From positions 68,666,315 through 68,730,314 of the forward strand of contig OZ024869.1 of the NCBI GenBank assembly GCA_964017185.1: 64,000 bases of DNA. Direction: 5' to 3'. Each line of letters begins with the position of its first letter. Within the stretch, counting starts at the first letter, position 1. This stretch comes from Rugalucina vietnamica. Taxonomy: Eukaryota > Mollusca > Bivalvia > Lucinida > Lucinidae. Of the stretch, positions 20,788-33,469 are shown in pieces. Below the pieces are notes generated by a model. It was not told the DNA's origin and did not search any database. It was given only the letters and a program-made list of their open reading frames with translations. The position numbers and the translations under genes are program-made.

Positions 20788-20982
20788 CCTGGCCAAGAGG
20801 TTATAAAATCTTTTGCTGAGACTAAAATTTATCCAATTGTTGGCTTGTTAACATTTATTAGCAAGATAAGTTACAGGCTTTGGTATTTCAATTTATTTGG
20901 GCTATTTTGGTATTTATGCGCAGTTTAAATTTATGCTCAGTTGAGGTGAGCACGAAAAAAAGTTTTATAACCTCGGGACCTG
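20788..20982. mobile_element. Same foldback MITE family, copy 2 (shortened)
   Basis: GGTTATAAAATCTTTTGCTG to GAAAAAAAGTTTTATAACC, with the internal arm degenerate. Confidence 0.6.
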
Positions 20983-20994
20983 GTAGCAATTGTC

Positions 20995-21184
20995 TTGATG
21001 ATGTTTGTTTGTTTTGAAGTAATGTCCCAGTAAAGAATTTTTCAGTCATGTCGGGACAGAGCCACCATTTCCTGGGTACTAGCCAGTACTCTGGAGAGTT
21101 ACACAACACAGTGCTGCCCATGCAGATTGAACCCAGGACCTCTACTGGGAGTCTGATGCTCTACCACTATGCCACCGCCCTCCC
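20995..21184 (-). mobile_element. tRNA-derived SINE
   Basis: On the minus strand it begins near 21184 with a tRNA-like head: A box TGGCATAGTGG (21164-21174) and B box GGTTCAATC (21125-21133) at normal spacing. The body towards 20995 is shared with the element at 35395-35580 (TTTCAGTCATGTCGGGA). Confidence 0.7.
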
Positions 21185-21380
21185 CTTCATCTTGTATGTT
21201 GAGAACATTGAAATTTTACTCATGCTGCACACACGAAATTTTGACATTTTCAACAATGAAATATATTTGGTATTCACCTAAAAAAAAGGTAAAACGTCTC
21301 TAATTACTACTTAGAAACACCCCATGTATGACAATTCTTTGATTTGACCATTGCTTAGTCGAGATAAACCTAAATGACAC

Positions 21381-21628
21381 TTGGCCCAGAAGTTATAAAA
21401 CTTCTTTTCGTGCTCAACTCAGCTGAGCATAAAAATTAAACTGCTCATAAATGATGAAATAGCCCTACATAAATTGAAATTTCAGGTTTAGATCACCAAA
21501 GCCTGTAATTTAATCTGATAATAAATGTTAAAATGCCAGCAATCGTTTGCATTTTAACATTTATGAGCAGGATAAATTTTAGTCTCAGCTGAGCTGAGCA
21601 TGAAAAATGTATTATAACCTCAATGACA
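21381..21628. mobile_element. Foldback MITE family, copy 3
   Basis: Same inverted ends (AGTTATAAAACTTCTTTTCG / GAAAAATGTATTATAACCT) and inner GCATTTTAACATTTATGAGC arm. Confidence 0.65.
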
Positions 21629-22520
21629 CCTGTTATCCTGTGAGACAACCCAAACAGCAGAAGTCAACCAAGAAGTCAACCGATGCAGATGAAATCAGCG
21701 ACTGACAGTAGGAATTAAATACATGTCTGTGAACAACTTACCACGGATCAGATTAGTCTGTGGTAAGTTCATCAGGAAACAGGGTTGGGGTAATTAGAAT
21801 TGTAATTGTAATTAATTGCAATTTAATTACATTTTTCAAAATAATTGAAAATAATTCTAATTCAGTCTTTACTTTAATTACAATAAATGAAATGTAATGA
21901 ATTACAATGTCAAAAAGGGGTGTAATTAACAATTACTTTTGAATTACTTTTAATTACTTTAAAGAAAAATATCTCTAAGATATATTTAAAGATAAACATT
22001 GTAAGAGTGCACTTCAGATTATTCTGTTGATTTTTTTTCTTGCACAACTAATTGAATATCTGGTCAATCATACAGTATTCAAATAAAAATATTTTCTCAT
22101 AGACATCAGTTTACAACAGTAGAAAAAATTTATTTGTCAATTCATCTAAAAAAAACTGTATCTCATTCTACTGACAAAATAAAGTCTTGTGTACTTTTAA
22201 ACCTTTTCTAACTTATGGTGTATTATCTTACAATAACACCAAACAATAATTGAGCAAAGAAAGTGTGAAAACTCAATTATTATCTTTTCTTTTGTGCCTT
22301 GATTGGTGTATTTGCCCCAACTGCTGTTAATTTTTCACACCTCACAGATTCATAATTGAATAGGATACATTGTACAGAAATGTGTTATAAGCTATTTAAA
22401 GGCGTTGAAAGTCATTTAAACCAAAATGGTCACAAAATTCTAATTAGTGTGAACTTGAATATCACGTTTTCCAAATGGGAAACTGACAGAAATTATTGGT
22501 CAAACAATTCATTGTCATGT

Positions 22521-24463
22521 TTAGCTCACCTGAGCCATTAGGCTCACAAGGTGAGCTTATAGGATGGCCATGATCCGGCGTCCGTCCGTCGTCCGTCCGT
22601 CCACAATTTCAAAGATCTTCTTCTCTGAAAACGCTTGGCCAACCAAAGCCAAATTTTTATATGAAGCATCTATAGGAAGGGGAAACCAATGTGTATATAA
22701 GAAATCCAGGTCACATGACCAAGATGGCCGCCATTCCCATATATGGTAAAAACCCTTCAAAAATCTTCTTCTCCAGAACCGGTGGACTGATTTCAACGAA
22801 ACTTGGCATGAAGCATCGATGGCTCAAGCACTACAATGTGTATATAAATCATGACCATGTGATGACCTTGACCTATTTTACAGCAAGGTCAACATAGGTC
22901 GCCAATGCATTTGAATGGGGAAAACTTTTAAAATGTCATTTAAAGTCATTTAAAGTGAAAGTCTTGCAGGAAATGGGCAGTAGGACTGAATATTCATGAT
23001 TCTGAAAAAAACTGGACCCCAGGGGCTCATATGCCCCCACCCCGGGGCAATATACATGTATATTACCATAATATTCAATCATCATCTCCTCTGAAACCGC
23101 ATGGCCAATCATAGCCAAATTTTATGTGGAGCATCAATAGGAAGGGGTAATCAATGTATATATAAATAATCCAGGTCACATGACCAAGATGGCCGCAATG
23201 CCCATATATGGTAAAAACCCTTCAAAAATCTTCTCGAGAACCGGTGGATCGATTTCAAAGAAACTTGGCATGAAGCATCGATGGCTCAAGTACTACAATG
23301 TGTATATAAATCATGACCCTGTGATGACCTTGATCTTTTTTAACGGCAAGGTCAACATAGGTCGCCAATGCATTTGAATAGGGAAACTTTTAAAATGTCA
23401 TTTAAAGTGAAAGTCTTGCAGGAAATGGGCAGTAGGACTGAATATTAATGATTTTGACAAAAATTGGACCCCAGGGGCTCATCTGCCCCCACCCTGGGGC
23501 AATATGCATGTATATTACCATAATATTCAAACATCTTCTCCTCTGAAACCGCTTGGCGATTCAAAGCCAAATTTTATGTGAAGCAGCTCTGGAATGGGGG
23601 AATTAATGTATATATAAATTATCTAGTTCACATGACCAAGATGGCTGCCATGTCCATATATGGTAAAAACCCTTCAAAAATCTTCTCCGAATCTGGTAGT
23701 CCGATTTCAAAGAAACTTGGCATGAAGCACCAATGGCTGAAGTACTACAATGTATATATAAATCATGACCCTGTGGTGACCTTGACCTATTTTACAACAA
23801 GGTCAACATAGGTTGCCAATGCATTGGAATGGGGAAAACTTTTAAAAAGTCATTTGAGGTGAAAATCTTGCAGGAAATGGGTAGTAGGTCTAAATATTAA
23901 TGATTTTGACTAAACTTGGACCTAAGGGCTCATATGCCCACACCCCGGGACAATATACATGAATATTACCATAATATTCAACAACCACTTGGCCAATTGA
24001 AGCCAAATTTTATGTGAGGCATCTATAGGATGGGGGAACCAATGTATATATTAATAATGTAGGTCACATGACCAAGATGGCCGCCATGCCCATATATGGT
24101 AAAAACCCTTCAAATATCTTCTTCTCTGAAACCAATAGATTGATTTCAATGAAACTTGGCGTGAAGCATCCATGGCTAAAGTACTACAATAAATATATAA
24201 ATCATGACCCTGTGATGATCCTGACCAAGTTTATGGCAAGGTCAACATGCATTTGAATGGGAAAAACTGTTAAAATGTCATTTGAAGGGAAAAGCCAGCA
24301 AGAAATTGGCAAATGGACAGAATGTTGATTATTCTGAAAAAAGAAAACGGCCCAAGGGCTTCATCTGCCCCTGCACTGGGGTTAAATACCATAATATTCA
24401 AATATGTTTATTGGTATATGCAGCAGACTCAGGTGAGCGTTTACAGGACCATTGGTCCTCTGG
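22521..24463 (-). mobile_element. Helitron-like array element, complete, four ~450-bp units
   Basis: Minus orientation. 3' end at 22521 (reads GGTGAGCTAA preceded by a GAGCC-loop-GGCTC hairpin), with a (GTCC)n-type microsatellite beside it at about 22577-22603. 5' end at 24431-24463 (AGGACCAATGGTCCT, then GTAAACGCTCACCTGA). In between are about four units of 435-462 bp, landmarked by GGTCACATGACCAAGATGG at about 22712, 23175, 23630 and 24062. Each unit carries GACCTTGACCTATTTTAC and a CAAGGTCAACATAGGTCG block. Confidence 0.8.
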
Positions 24464-25072
24464 TTTTATGATTGTAAGAAGCCTGTGCAGTCAGATAGTA
24501 AATAGCTGTTGTTAGGACTCTTTTAAGTTATGGTATGCCTCTTGACATTCTGCCGAGTTTTAAGGACGGTGCATTAGACGTTTAACACTTGGAATGTTAT
24601 TTTTTTTGTGATTCTTTTGCAATTTGTTAGAAATCAGGAGTGATCATTCGCTCTTTTATCAAAAAGCCAGTATGGTCAGCAAAATTATCTTGGGAGAATT
24701 AAAATATATATATATTGTGCTTCAGTGAGAGAGTTAACAATTTTTCAGTAATGTCAGAAGAGATATGCTGCTTCCTTATAATAAATCAGTGATATGAGGA
24801 GTTGATATATTTGCAACTAAAATTTTGACATTTGATGCGACACATACATCAACCTTATAACCATATCATTTAATGGTTAATTCAAAATACATCAGTAGTT
24901 TAAACCATTCCTTTTCAATGGAGAAAAAAAGAAAAGGAAGACTCTTAGTACTAAAGGTTCCTAACACTCCAAGTGTTGTCAAATTTATCAACATCTTGGG
25001 ACTTCGAAAATACATGCATCTAAACGGTCTGTGCAAAGTAATTGTATGTAATGAATTACATTGGGCTAAGTA

Positions 25073-25259
25073 CAGGTCAACCTCATTATAACGCTATCTT
25101 TGGGGTCCATAGAAACAGACCGTGTTATAAGTGAACCGTATTATAATGAGGTTTTTTACAATATACATATAGCAAAATAATTAATTTGGGAGCCATGACA
25201 GAACCGTGTTATATTGAAAACCGCACTATAGTGAGGCGCGTTATAATGAGGTTGAACTG
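25073..25259 (+). mobile_element. Tc1/pogo-like MITE, 187 bp, TA target duplication
   Basis: Ends CAGGTCAACCTCATTATAAC and, inverted, CAGTTCAACCTCATTATAAC; TA on both sides (25071-25072, 25260-25261). A second 187-bp copy in opposite orientation is at 47393-47579. TIRs of this style occur in Tigger/pogo elements. Confidence 0.8.
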
Positions 25260-25377
25260 TAATTGTATGTAATGAATTACTTTACTGAAATGCCTAGTAA
25301 TTGTAATTTAATTGAACAAATGTCAATGTAATTGTAATTCAATTAATTACTTTTCAAAATAATTGACCCCAAGCCTG

Positions 25378-25530
25378 TCAGGAAAACAATTGTCCATGAA
25401 ATGTATACACCCTTAAGTCCCACTTTTATATAGTAAAACTGGGGGTTGCAGGGGTATACCTAATTTTCTTATTTTTTATACAAAACATACATTGTGGGTA
25501 CTCATTAGAACCGCCTTGGTTAATTGAAGA
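25378..25530 (+). mobile_element. GTGGGTAC-hairpin repeat, right part of an interrupted copy
   Basis: Continues the repeat interrupted at 21779 by the hAT-like element (ACAATTGTCCATGAAATG ... ACATTGTGGGTAC) and is cut at 25531 by the next Helitron-like element. Confidence 0.7.
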
Positions 25531-27449
25531 CTAGAGGACCAATATCCTGTAAACGCTCACCTGAATATTATGGTATTTAACCCCAGTGCAGGGGCAGATG
25601 AAGCCCTTGGGCCATTTTCTTTTTTCAGAATAATCAATATTCTGTCCATTTGCCAATGTCCTGCTGGCTTTTCCCTTCAAATGACATTTTAACAGTTTTC
25701 CCCATTCAAATGCATAGGCAACCCATGTTGACCTTGCCATAAACTTGGTCAAGGTCATCACAGGGTCATGATTTATATATACATTGGAGTACTTTAGCCA
25801 TCAATGCTTCACGCCAAGCTTCCTTGAAATCAGTCTATTGGTTTCAGAGAAGAAGATTTTTGAAGGGTTTTTACCATATATGGGCATGGCGGCCATCTTG
25901 GTCATGTGACCTAAATTATTAATATACACATTGGTTCCCCCATCCTATGGATGCTTCACATAAAATTTGGCTTTAATTGGCCAAGTGGTTTCAGAGATGT
26001 TTGAATATTATGGTAATATACATGTATATTGTCCCGGGGTGGGGCCATATAAGCCCTTGGGTCCATTTTTTTTTCAGAATCATTAATATTCAGTCCTACT
26101 ACCCATTTCCTGCAAGATTTTCACCTCAAATGACTTTTTAAAAGTTTTCCCCATTCAAATGCATAGGCGACCTATGTTGACTTTGTCGTAAAATAGGTCA
26201 AGGTCACCACTGGGTCACGATTTATATACACATTGTAGTACTTTAGCCATCGATGCTTCATGCCAATTTTTTTTTGAAATCGGTCCACCGGTTCCTGAGA
26301 AGATTTTTGAAGGGTTTTTACCATATATGGGCATGACAGCCATCATGGTCATTTGACCTAGATTATTTATATACACATTGATTCCCCCATTCTATAGATG
26401 TTTCACATAAAATTTGGCTTTGATTGGCCAAGCGGTTTCAGAGGAGAAGATGTTTGAATATTATGGTAATATACATATATAATGCCCCAGGGTGGGGGCA
26501 GATGAGCCCCTTAGGTCCAATTTTTTTCAGAAGCATTAATATTCAGTCCTACTGCCCATTTCCTGCAAGACATTCACTTTAAATGACTTTTTAAAAGTTT
26601 TCTCCATTCAAATGCGTTGGCGACCTATGTTGACCTTGCCGTAAAATAGGTCAAGTTCATCACAGGGTCATGATTTATATATAAATTGTAGTGCTTGAGC
26701 CATCAATGCTTCATGCCAAGTTTCATTGAAATCGGTCCACCAGTTCCAAGGAAGAAGATTTTTGAAGGGTTTTACCATATATGAGTATGGCGGCCATCTT
26801 GGTCATGTGGCCTGAATTATTTATATATACATTGGTTACCCCTTCCTATTGATGCTTCACATAAAATTTGGCTTTGATTGGCCAAGTGGTTTCAGAGGAG
26901 AAGACGTTTGAATATTATGGAGATATACATGTATATTGCCCTGGCGTGGGGGCATGAGCCCCTGGGGTCTTAATTTTTTTCAGAAGCATTAATATTCAGT
27001 CCTACTGCCCATTTCCTGCAAGACTTTCACTTTAAATGACATTTTAAAAGTTTTCCCCATTCAAATGCATTGGCGACCTATGTTGACCTTGTCATAAAAT
27101 TAGTCAAGGTCATCACAGGGTCATGATTTATATATATCTTGTAGTGCTTGAGCCATCGATGCTTCATGCCAAGTTTTGTTGAAATCGGTCCACCGGTTCT
27201 GGAGAAGAAAATTTTTGAAGGGTTTTTACCATATATGGGCATGGCGGCCATCTTGGTCATGTGACCTGGATTAAAATATATACATTGGTTACCCCTTCCT
27301 ATTGATGCTTCACATAAAATTTGGCTTTGATTGGCCAAGCAGTTTCAGAGAAGAAGATCTTTGAAAATGGTGGACGACGATGGACGAACGGACACCGGAG
27401 CATGGGTATACTAAAAGCTCACCTGTGAGCTTCGGCTCAGGTGAGCTAA
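25531..27449 (+). mobile_element. Helitron-like array element, complete, four ~455-bp units
   Basis: 5' end CTAGAGGACCAATATCCTGT then AAACGCTCACCTGA; 3' end at 27416-27449 (GAGCTTCGGCTC then AGGTGAGCTAA), with a GGACGACGATGGACG microsatellite just before it. It has the same unit type as 22521-24463 but lies in the opposite orientation, so the two could pair as a ~1.9-kb inverted repeat. Confidence 0.8.
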
Positions 27450-27699
27450 AATGCATCACTGTCTCCATATCGTATAATTTGCTATTTTATTTTACTGATT
27501 CATAGGTCTCATTCTTCCACTATGCATTTCTGTGTCACATATTAAATTTTAACATCTTCCATGCACACAAAAGATGCTTATCTTACTGCTTTTCATGCTC
27601 AGAAGATAAATGTGCAATTACAAAGCCGTTTGAATACATATATTTCAATAAAGACACCCACAGGACTGTGTATACGTCCTACTTTACAACAGACTAAAA
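27450..27699. other. Short unique spacer
   Basis: AT-rich spacer between two Helitron-like elements; nothing recognised. Confidence 0.4.
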
Positions 27700-28210
27700 C
27701 CAGAGGACCAATGGTCCTGTAAACGCTCACCTGAGATCTGCTGCATATACCAATAAACATGTTTAACAAGACTTGGCAATAAGCAAGGCTTATTAGATAC
27801 CCCCCGCAAAGTAAAAGTCAGTAAAAAAACAACAACAACTGATTTTCAGCTGTTTATGATGCAAACTATAAATGAGCCACTTCATGGGAAAGCCAACAAT
27901 GTGGTTTCTGAACAGGTCTGACACAAACCGGCCTGTTGAAAACATGCACAAAGTCTAAGTTCAGAAAGCTGCCATTTCGTCAAAAATTATTTTTTCACAA
28001 TAAAACTTCTTCATGCAAATGTCTAACATGTCTTTATTGTGAAGGTAAAGTATCAGATCACTACATCAAAAGCTGTGGTAGGAGTTGATATGCCCATATC
28101 TCGCAGCACACCTTAGAATAAATGTTGAAAACTTGCACAAAAATCGACTAAGTTCAAACAGCTGAAATTTTGTCAAAAATATTGTTTTCAAAATAATATT
28201 TCTTCAGCAA

Positions 28211-29656
28211 TAAGAGCTGTCGCAGGACAGCGTAGCTCGCCTGACTTGCGCTTTGCCACTACATCTGTTAAAATCTATGACCCATGACCTTGACCTCAAG
28301 GTCACTCAGGTGGGTCATCATGGTACAACATAAAACTTCAGACCAATGCAAAGTATAAATTGATCAATCTACATTGAAAGAGATATAGACTTATAAAAAC
28401 ATTAACCAAAACTTAAACACAAAACTTCCAAGTCCGTGACCCTGACCTCGAGGTCATCCAGGTGAGTTGTGATGTACAGCATAAAACCTGAGACCAATAT
28501 CTATCAACATGCAAGTATCAACTTTATCCATTAACATGTTCAAGAGATTTAGACTAACCAAAAAATTTAACACAAAATTTCTAAGTCTGTGACCTTGACC
28601 TCAAGGTTACCCAGGGTAGGTCATGATGGTACTGCATAAAACTTCAGACCAATATCTACCATCATGCAAAGTATCAACTCGATCAATCAACATGGTCAAG
28701 AGATATAGACTTACAAAAACTTAAACCAAAAACTTAAACACAAAATTTCTAAGTCTGTGACCTTGACCTCAAGGTAACCGAGAGTGGGTCATGATGGTAC
28801 TGCATAAAACTTCAGACCAATATCTAGCAACATGCAAAGTATCAACTCAATCCATCAATATGGTCAAGAGATATAGACTTACAAAAACATTAACCAAAAA
28901 ATTAAACACAAAATTTCTAAGTCCATGACCACGGTGACCTTCACCTCAAGGTCACCCAGGGTGGGTCATGATGGTACTGTGTAAAACTTCAGACCAATAT
29001 CTAGCAACATGCAAAGTATCAACTTTATCCATTAATATGTTCAAGAGATTTAGACTTTAACCAAAAAATTTAACACAAAATTTCTAAGTCTGTGACCTTG
29101 ACCTCAAGGTTACCCAGGGTAGGTCATGATGGTACTGCATAAAACTTCAGCCCAATATCTACCAACATGCAAAGTATCAACTCGATCAATCAACATGGTC
29201 AAGAGATATAGACTTACAAAAACTTAAATCAAAAACTTAAACACAAAATTTCTAAGTCTGTGACCTTGACCTCAAGGTAACCGAGAGTGGGTCATGATGG
29301 TACTGCATAAAACTTCAGACCAATATCTAGCAACATGCAAAGTATCAACTCAATCCATCAATATGGTCAAGAGATATTGATTTACAAAAACTTTAACCAA
29401 AAACTTAAACACAAAATTTCTAAGTCTGTGACCTTGACCTCAAGGTCATCCAGGGTGGGTCATGATGGTACTGCGTAAAACTTCAGACCAATATCTATCA
29501 ACATGCAAAGTATCAACTTGATCCATCAATATGGTCAAGAGATATAGACTTCTAAAAAACTTTAACCAAAAGTGTGATGCGGACGTAAACGTAAACGTAA
29601 ACGCGGATGACCGAGGTGACTACAATAGCTCTATGCACTTCGTGCAGGTGAGCTAA
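28211..29656 (+). mobile_element. Helitron-like array element, second type, ~168-bp units
   Basis: 5' end AAGAGCTGTCGCAGGACAGC (hairpin CTGTC/GACAG), then GTAGCTCGCCTGA. 3' end hairpin TGCACTTCGTGCA, then GGTGAGCTAA at 29656. About eight ~168-bp units with TGACCTTGACCTCAAGGTCA-type palindromes (28285-28304, then near 28438, 28588, 28757, 28930, 29094, 29263 and 29427). A (GTAAAC)n hexamer tract sits just before the 3' hairpin (about 29583-29601). Confidence 0.75.
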
Positions 29657-30838
29657 AAACTGTGGTAGGAGTTGATTGGCCCGTATAGGCACTACCATGG
29701 AACCCATGTTGAAAACAATGCACAAACATTGTCTAAGTTCACAAAGCTGCAAATTTGTTAAAAATTATTTTTCCAAAATAATATTTCTTCATGCACATGT
29801 CCAGTGTGTCTGTATTGTAGTGGCAAACTGTGGTAGGAGTTGATCGGCCCACATGTCCAGTGTGTCTGTATTGTGGTGGCAAAGTATCAAATGGCTCCAG
29901 CAAAAATTGTGGTAGGAGTTGATCGGCCCGTATAGCCACTACCATACCTGTAATAGAAAATGCTCATGAAAAATTGTCTATGTTCTCTCAGTTGTAATTT
30001 TGTCAGTTTCAAACTACTTCATGCAACTGTCAAACATGTCTCCATTGTATTTGTAAAGTTTCAGAGTTATTCATGGAAAACTGTGGTAGGAGTTGATCTG
30101 CCCATGTAGGCACTATACATAGGCATATGAACACAGCCAATAAGAATTACAAAGGGAAATAACTCCACAGAAATGGCCCCTAGTCCCTTATGTTTTATCA
30201 TAATATTTGCCCCATCAATATGTATGTGTGTGCAAGGTTTCATGAAATTCCGGCCAAGGGGCTTCAATATATTAAGGAAACAAAGTGTATTCCCTTCAAA
30301 TGACATTTTAAAAGTTTACCCATTCAAATACATAGGCAACCAATGTTGACCTTGCCGTAAAATAGGTCAAGGTCATCCCAGTGTCATGATTTATATACCG
30401 GTAGTACATGTAGTACTTAAGTCATTGATGCTTCATGCCAAGTTTCTTTGAAATGGGTAAACCAGTTTTGAGAAAAAGATGTTTGGAGTGTTTTACCAAA
30501 TATGAGCATGGCGGCCATCTTGGTCATGTGACCTGTATTATTTATATACACATTGGTTCCCCTTTCCTATAGATGCTTCATATAAAATTTGGCTTTGATT
30601 GCCCAAGCGGTTTCAGAGGAGAAGATCTGTGAATACTATTGCAATATACATCTATATTGCCCTGGGGTGGGGGCAGACCAACCCCTGGGGTATAATTTTT
30701 TTCAGAATCACATATCTTCAGTCCATTTGTTCATTGCAAGTTTTTCCTTTCAAATGACATTTTAACAATTTTCCCCATTCAAATGCATGGGTAACCTATG
30801 TTGACCTTGCTGTAAAATAGGTCAAGGTCATCCAAAGG

Positions 30839-31354
30839 GAGGCTGCCCAGTGCAGTTTGGCACAAAATATATATTTTGGGCTTCAAAAAATAGGAAGTTT
30901 ATGTCCAAAAAATAGGAGAAAAATAGGAAATTATCGGCCTAAAATGGCTTTTTTATAGCATTGAAAACCATAAATATTAACATATAGCAGCAAGAAGGCA
31001 AATCTTACTGGTGTAATTTTGGTATATGTGTGTGATCCATTATTTTAAAACCTACTCAAGTTGTAGAAGTAACTTACTTCACGGGATTATCTTGTTTTCT
31101 GATGAAGACAAAATACTTTATTTATCAAGTTACGAGCGAGCGAGGGAAAAAATGAATGCCAAAGACATCAAAACTGGCATTTCAAACCAAATTCCATGAT
31201 TTTTCCTTGATATTTCATTATTATCTGCAGCATTTTGAAAAATATAGGAATTTGATGGAAAAATATAGGATTTGGGATCAAAATATAGGAAAAAATAGGA
31301 AGCCCTGAAAATATAGGAAAAAATAGGAAAAATAGGAGCACTGGGCAGCCTGCT
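30839..31354. mobile_element. hAT-like non-autonomous insertion, ATAGGA-rich
   Basis: Inverted ends GAGGCTGCCCAGTGC and, read inward from the right, CAGGCTGCCCAGTGC. It interrupts an array unit: the intact site is seen near 31830. Imperfect 8-bp duplication TCCAAAGG (30831-30838) / TTGAAAGG (31355-31362). The interior is rich in AAAATAGGA. Confidence 0.7.
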
Positions 31355-31949
31355 TTGAAAGGTCATAATTTATAAACACATTGTAGTACTCCAGTCCTCA
31401 ATGCTTCACACCAAGTTTAGTTGAAATCGGTCCAGTGGTTTTGGAGAAGAAGAATTTTGAAGGGTTTTTACCATATATGGGCATGGCAGCCACCTTGATC
31501 ATGTGACCTGGATTATTTATAAACACTTTGATTCCCCTTTCCCATAGATGCTTCCTATAAAATTTGGCCAAGTGGTTTCAGAGAAGAAGATCTTTGAATA
31601 TTTTTGTAATATACATGTATATTGCCCCGGGGTGGGGGCAGACCAACCCCTGGGGTCCAATTTTTTTTTCAGAATTACCTATCTTCAGTCCCTTTGCCCA
31701 TTTCCTGCAAGTTTTTCCCTTGCCCATTTCCTGCAAGTTTTTCCTTTCAAATGACATTTTAACAATTTTCCCCATTCAAATGCATGGGCGACCTATGTTG
31801 ACCTTGCCGTAAAATAGGTCAAGGTCATCCAAAGGTCATAATTCATAAACACATTGTAGTACTCCAGTCCTCAATGCTTCACACCAAGTTTAGTTGAAAT
31901 CGGTCCTGTGGTTTTGGAGAAGAATAATTTTGAAGGGTTTTTACCATAT

Positions 31950-32550
31950 GAACCTCAACGCGACAAAATGTACCTTCGGACATTCTGACATTACTAGTAG
32001 CAAGCAGCTAAAAGCAGAAAACTGATGAAATATACGTTTTAGAAATAACACTGTATTTGTTACCTATGAACACTAGGCTACCAAATGAATGAGTTTTAAA
32101 ACATATTTATTTTCAATATTTGGAGTTATCTGCCCTTGTTTTAGTCCATAATACACATATTTTTTTCCTTTATCTATCGTGAAACGGTAACCATAGCAAC
32201 TGCATCATTATAATAATAGCCAAAATAATTACGACAGATTGCCTGTAAGGATAGTATGCTTCTATCTTAACAATATGTTCTGACCAGTGCTTAAACAGTT
32301 TTAAGCAAATGCATCGTGTTTTGTAAGCTGTACTAACATGCAGAAATGCATTATGCACTTTTGACGTCATTTTTCAGGACAATGACGTCTGTAGGGTTCA
32401 TATAGTTAATCGGTCATATCTCACAAATTAACTGGAATAATCTGGTCAAATAAAGACTAACAGACTCTAGAAACATCATGCATTCAAAGTAACTTTGTTT
32501 TTTCTTATACTCAAAAAATTGTCCGAAGGTACATTTTCTCACGTTGTGGC
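31950..32550. mobile_element. TIR element, 601 bp, with CCATAT target duplication
   Basis: Inverted ends share AAAATGTACCTTCGGAC (left from about 31965; right inverted near 32520-32535). CCATAT is duplicated at 31944-31949 and 32551-32556, splitting an ACCATATATGGGCATGG array unit. No ORF seen. Confidence 0.75.
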
Positions 32551-32995
32551 CCATATATGGGCATGGCGGCCACCTTGATAATGTGACCTGGATTATTTAT
32601 AAACACTTTGATTCCCCTTTCCCATAGATGCTTCCTATAAAATTTGGCTTTGATTGGCCAAGCGGTTTCAGAGAAGAATATCTTTGAAAAGTGTGGACGA
32701 CGGATGGACGGACGACGGATGGAAGGACGCCGGATCATGACCATCCTTTAAGCTCACCTTGTGAGCCTAACAGCTCAGGTGAGCTAAAAAAACAAAAGGA
32801 CTTCAAGAATGTAATGAGTTTCTGTGGCACTGTTGTATCTACCGTTCAACTTTATAAACCATTAGCTGAAAAACACAAGTGCCGTCCAATTGACTTCAAG
32901 TGGGAACAAAGAAGAATTTTGCAGATCAAAGTGGACGCCCATTTTGTAAAATCTGCTGTGTTTATTTCAATGAGAGCAAAATATGTGGTACTTAC

Positions 32996-33041
32996 CTTCC
33001 AAGGGCAGAGGATGTGGAACGTCACATTCTTAACGATCTCG
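32996..33041 (-). CDS. Weak candidate exon, minus strand
   Basis: Bounded by TTTCGTATATGACAG and the strong donor GGAAG|GTAAGTACC. Only one frame is open (EIVKNVTFHILCPWK). It is GC-richer than its surroundings. It does not join in phase directly to the exon candidates on the right, so it may belong to another gene or be chance. Confidence 0.25.
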
Positions 33042-33469
33042 CTGTCATATACGAAACTTAATAATAGCATGCATTAACATTCCACATCGCATCAATAATC
33101 ACGATTGTTGGGTCCCCATGGTTTAACTGAATTTTCATTTTCGACCAAGGGCTCAATATATCCCATTTACCTCGGCATGGAGAGGTCTAAAGGAACACCA
33201 ATGGAAATATTCTTTCTAGGTTGATGCTAACCTGATGACTGTCCTTTCTTTTCCGCCTCATGTCTAAATTAGGAATTTAAATTTAACTGTATAAATTCCT
33301 GGTCCCTCTATTTCTACTTTATAAGGACTCAATATTCAAAACAAGTAATACATATTTCCTCAATTTCTTTATTGTCATATCAAAATTAAGCACCTTTCAT
33401 TTTCATTCAACAGAAACTAGCTAGTTCTTAAACCAATTGTCATACTAAAATCATAAAAAGAATCCTTAC
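33042..33469. other. No feature recognised
   Basis: Non-repetitive AT-rich stretch. A possible 32-nt exon near 33228-33259 has weak sites and an in-phase stop and is not called. Confidence 0.35.

Larger units (their letters stand above)
21780..25377. mobile_element. Non-autonomous hAT-like element with 8-bp target duplication, containing nested insertions
   Basis: Perfect 8-bp duplication TCAGGAAA at 21772-21779 and 25378-25385. Ends are CAGGGTTGGGGT (left) and CAGGCTTGGGGT (right, inverted), followed on both sides by AATTACAATT-rich subterminal sequence. No transposase ORF. It contains the Helitron-like element 22521-24463 and the MITE 25073-25259. It has itself landed inside a GTGGGTAC-hairpin repeat (pieces at 21690-21779 and 25378-25530). 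Confidence 0.85.
27700..32787 (+). mobile_element. Composite Helitron-like array element with three nested insertions
   Basis: 5' end at 27700 (CCAGAGGACCAATGGTCCTG, then GCTCACCTGA); 3' end at 32751-32787 (GAGCCTAACAGCTC hairpin, then AGGTGAGCTAA) after a GGACGGACGACGGATGG microsatellite. A piece of the palindromic MITE lies at 27873-27935. TGTGGTAGGAGTTGAT units flank the nested element 28211-29656, then GGTCAAGGTCATC-type units follow. Further insertions are at 30839-31354 and 31950-32550. Confidence 0.65.

Noticed and set aside
21125-21184. A true tRNA gene
   Set aside because: A and B boxes are present, but there is no complete cloverleaf; it is the head of a SINE.
32691-33077. 128-codon plus-strand ORF
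   Set aside because: It starts inside the 3' microsatellite and hairpin of a mobile element, and no homology is recognised. A minus-strand exon in the same place looks at least as good.
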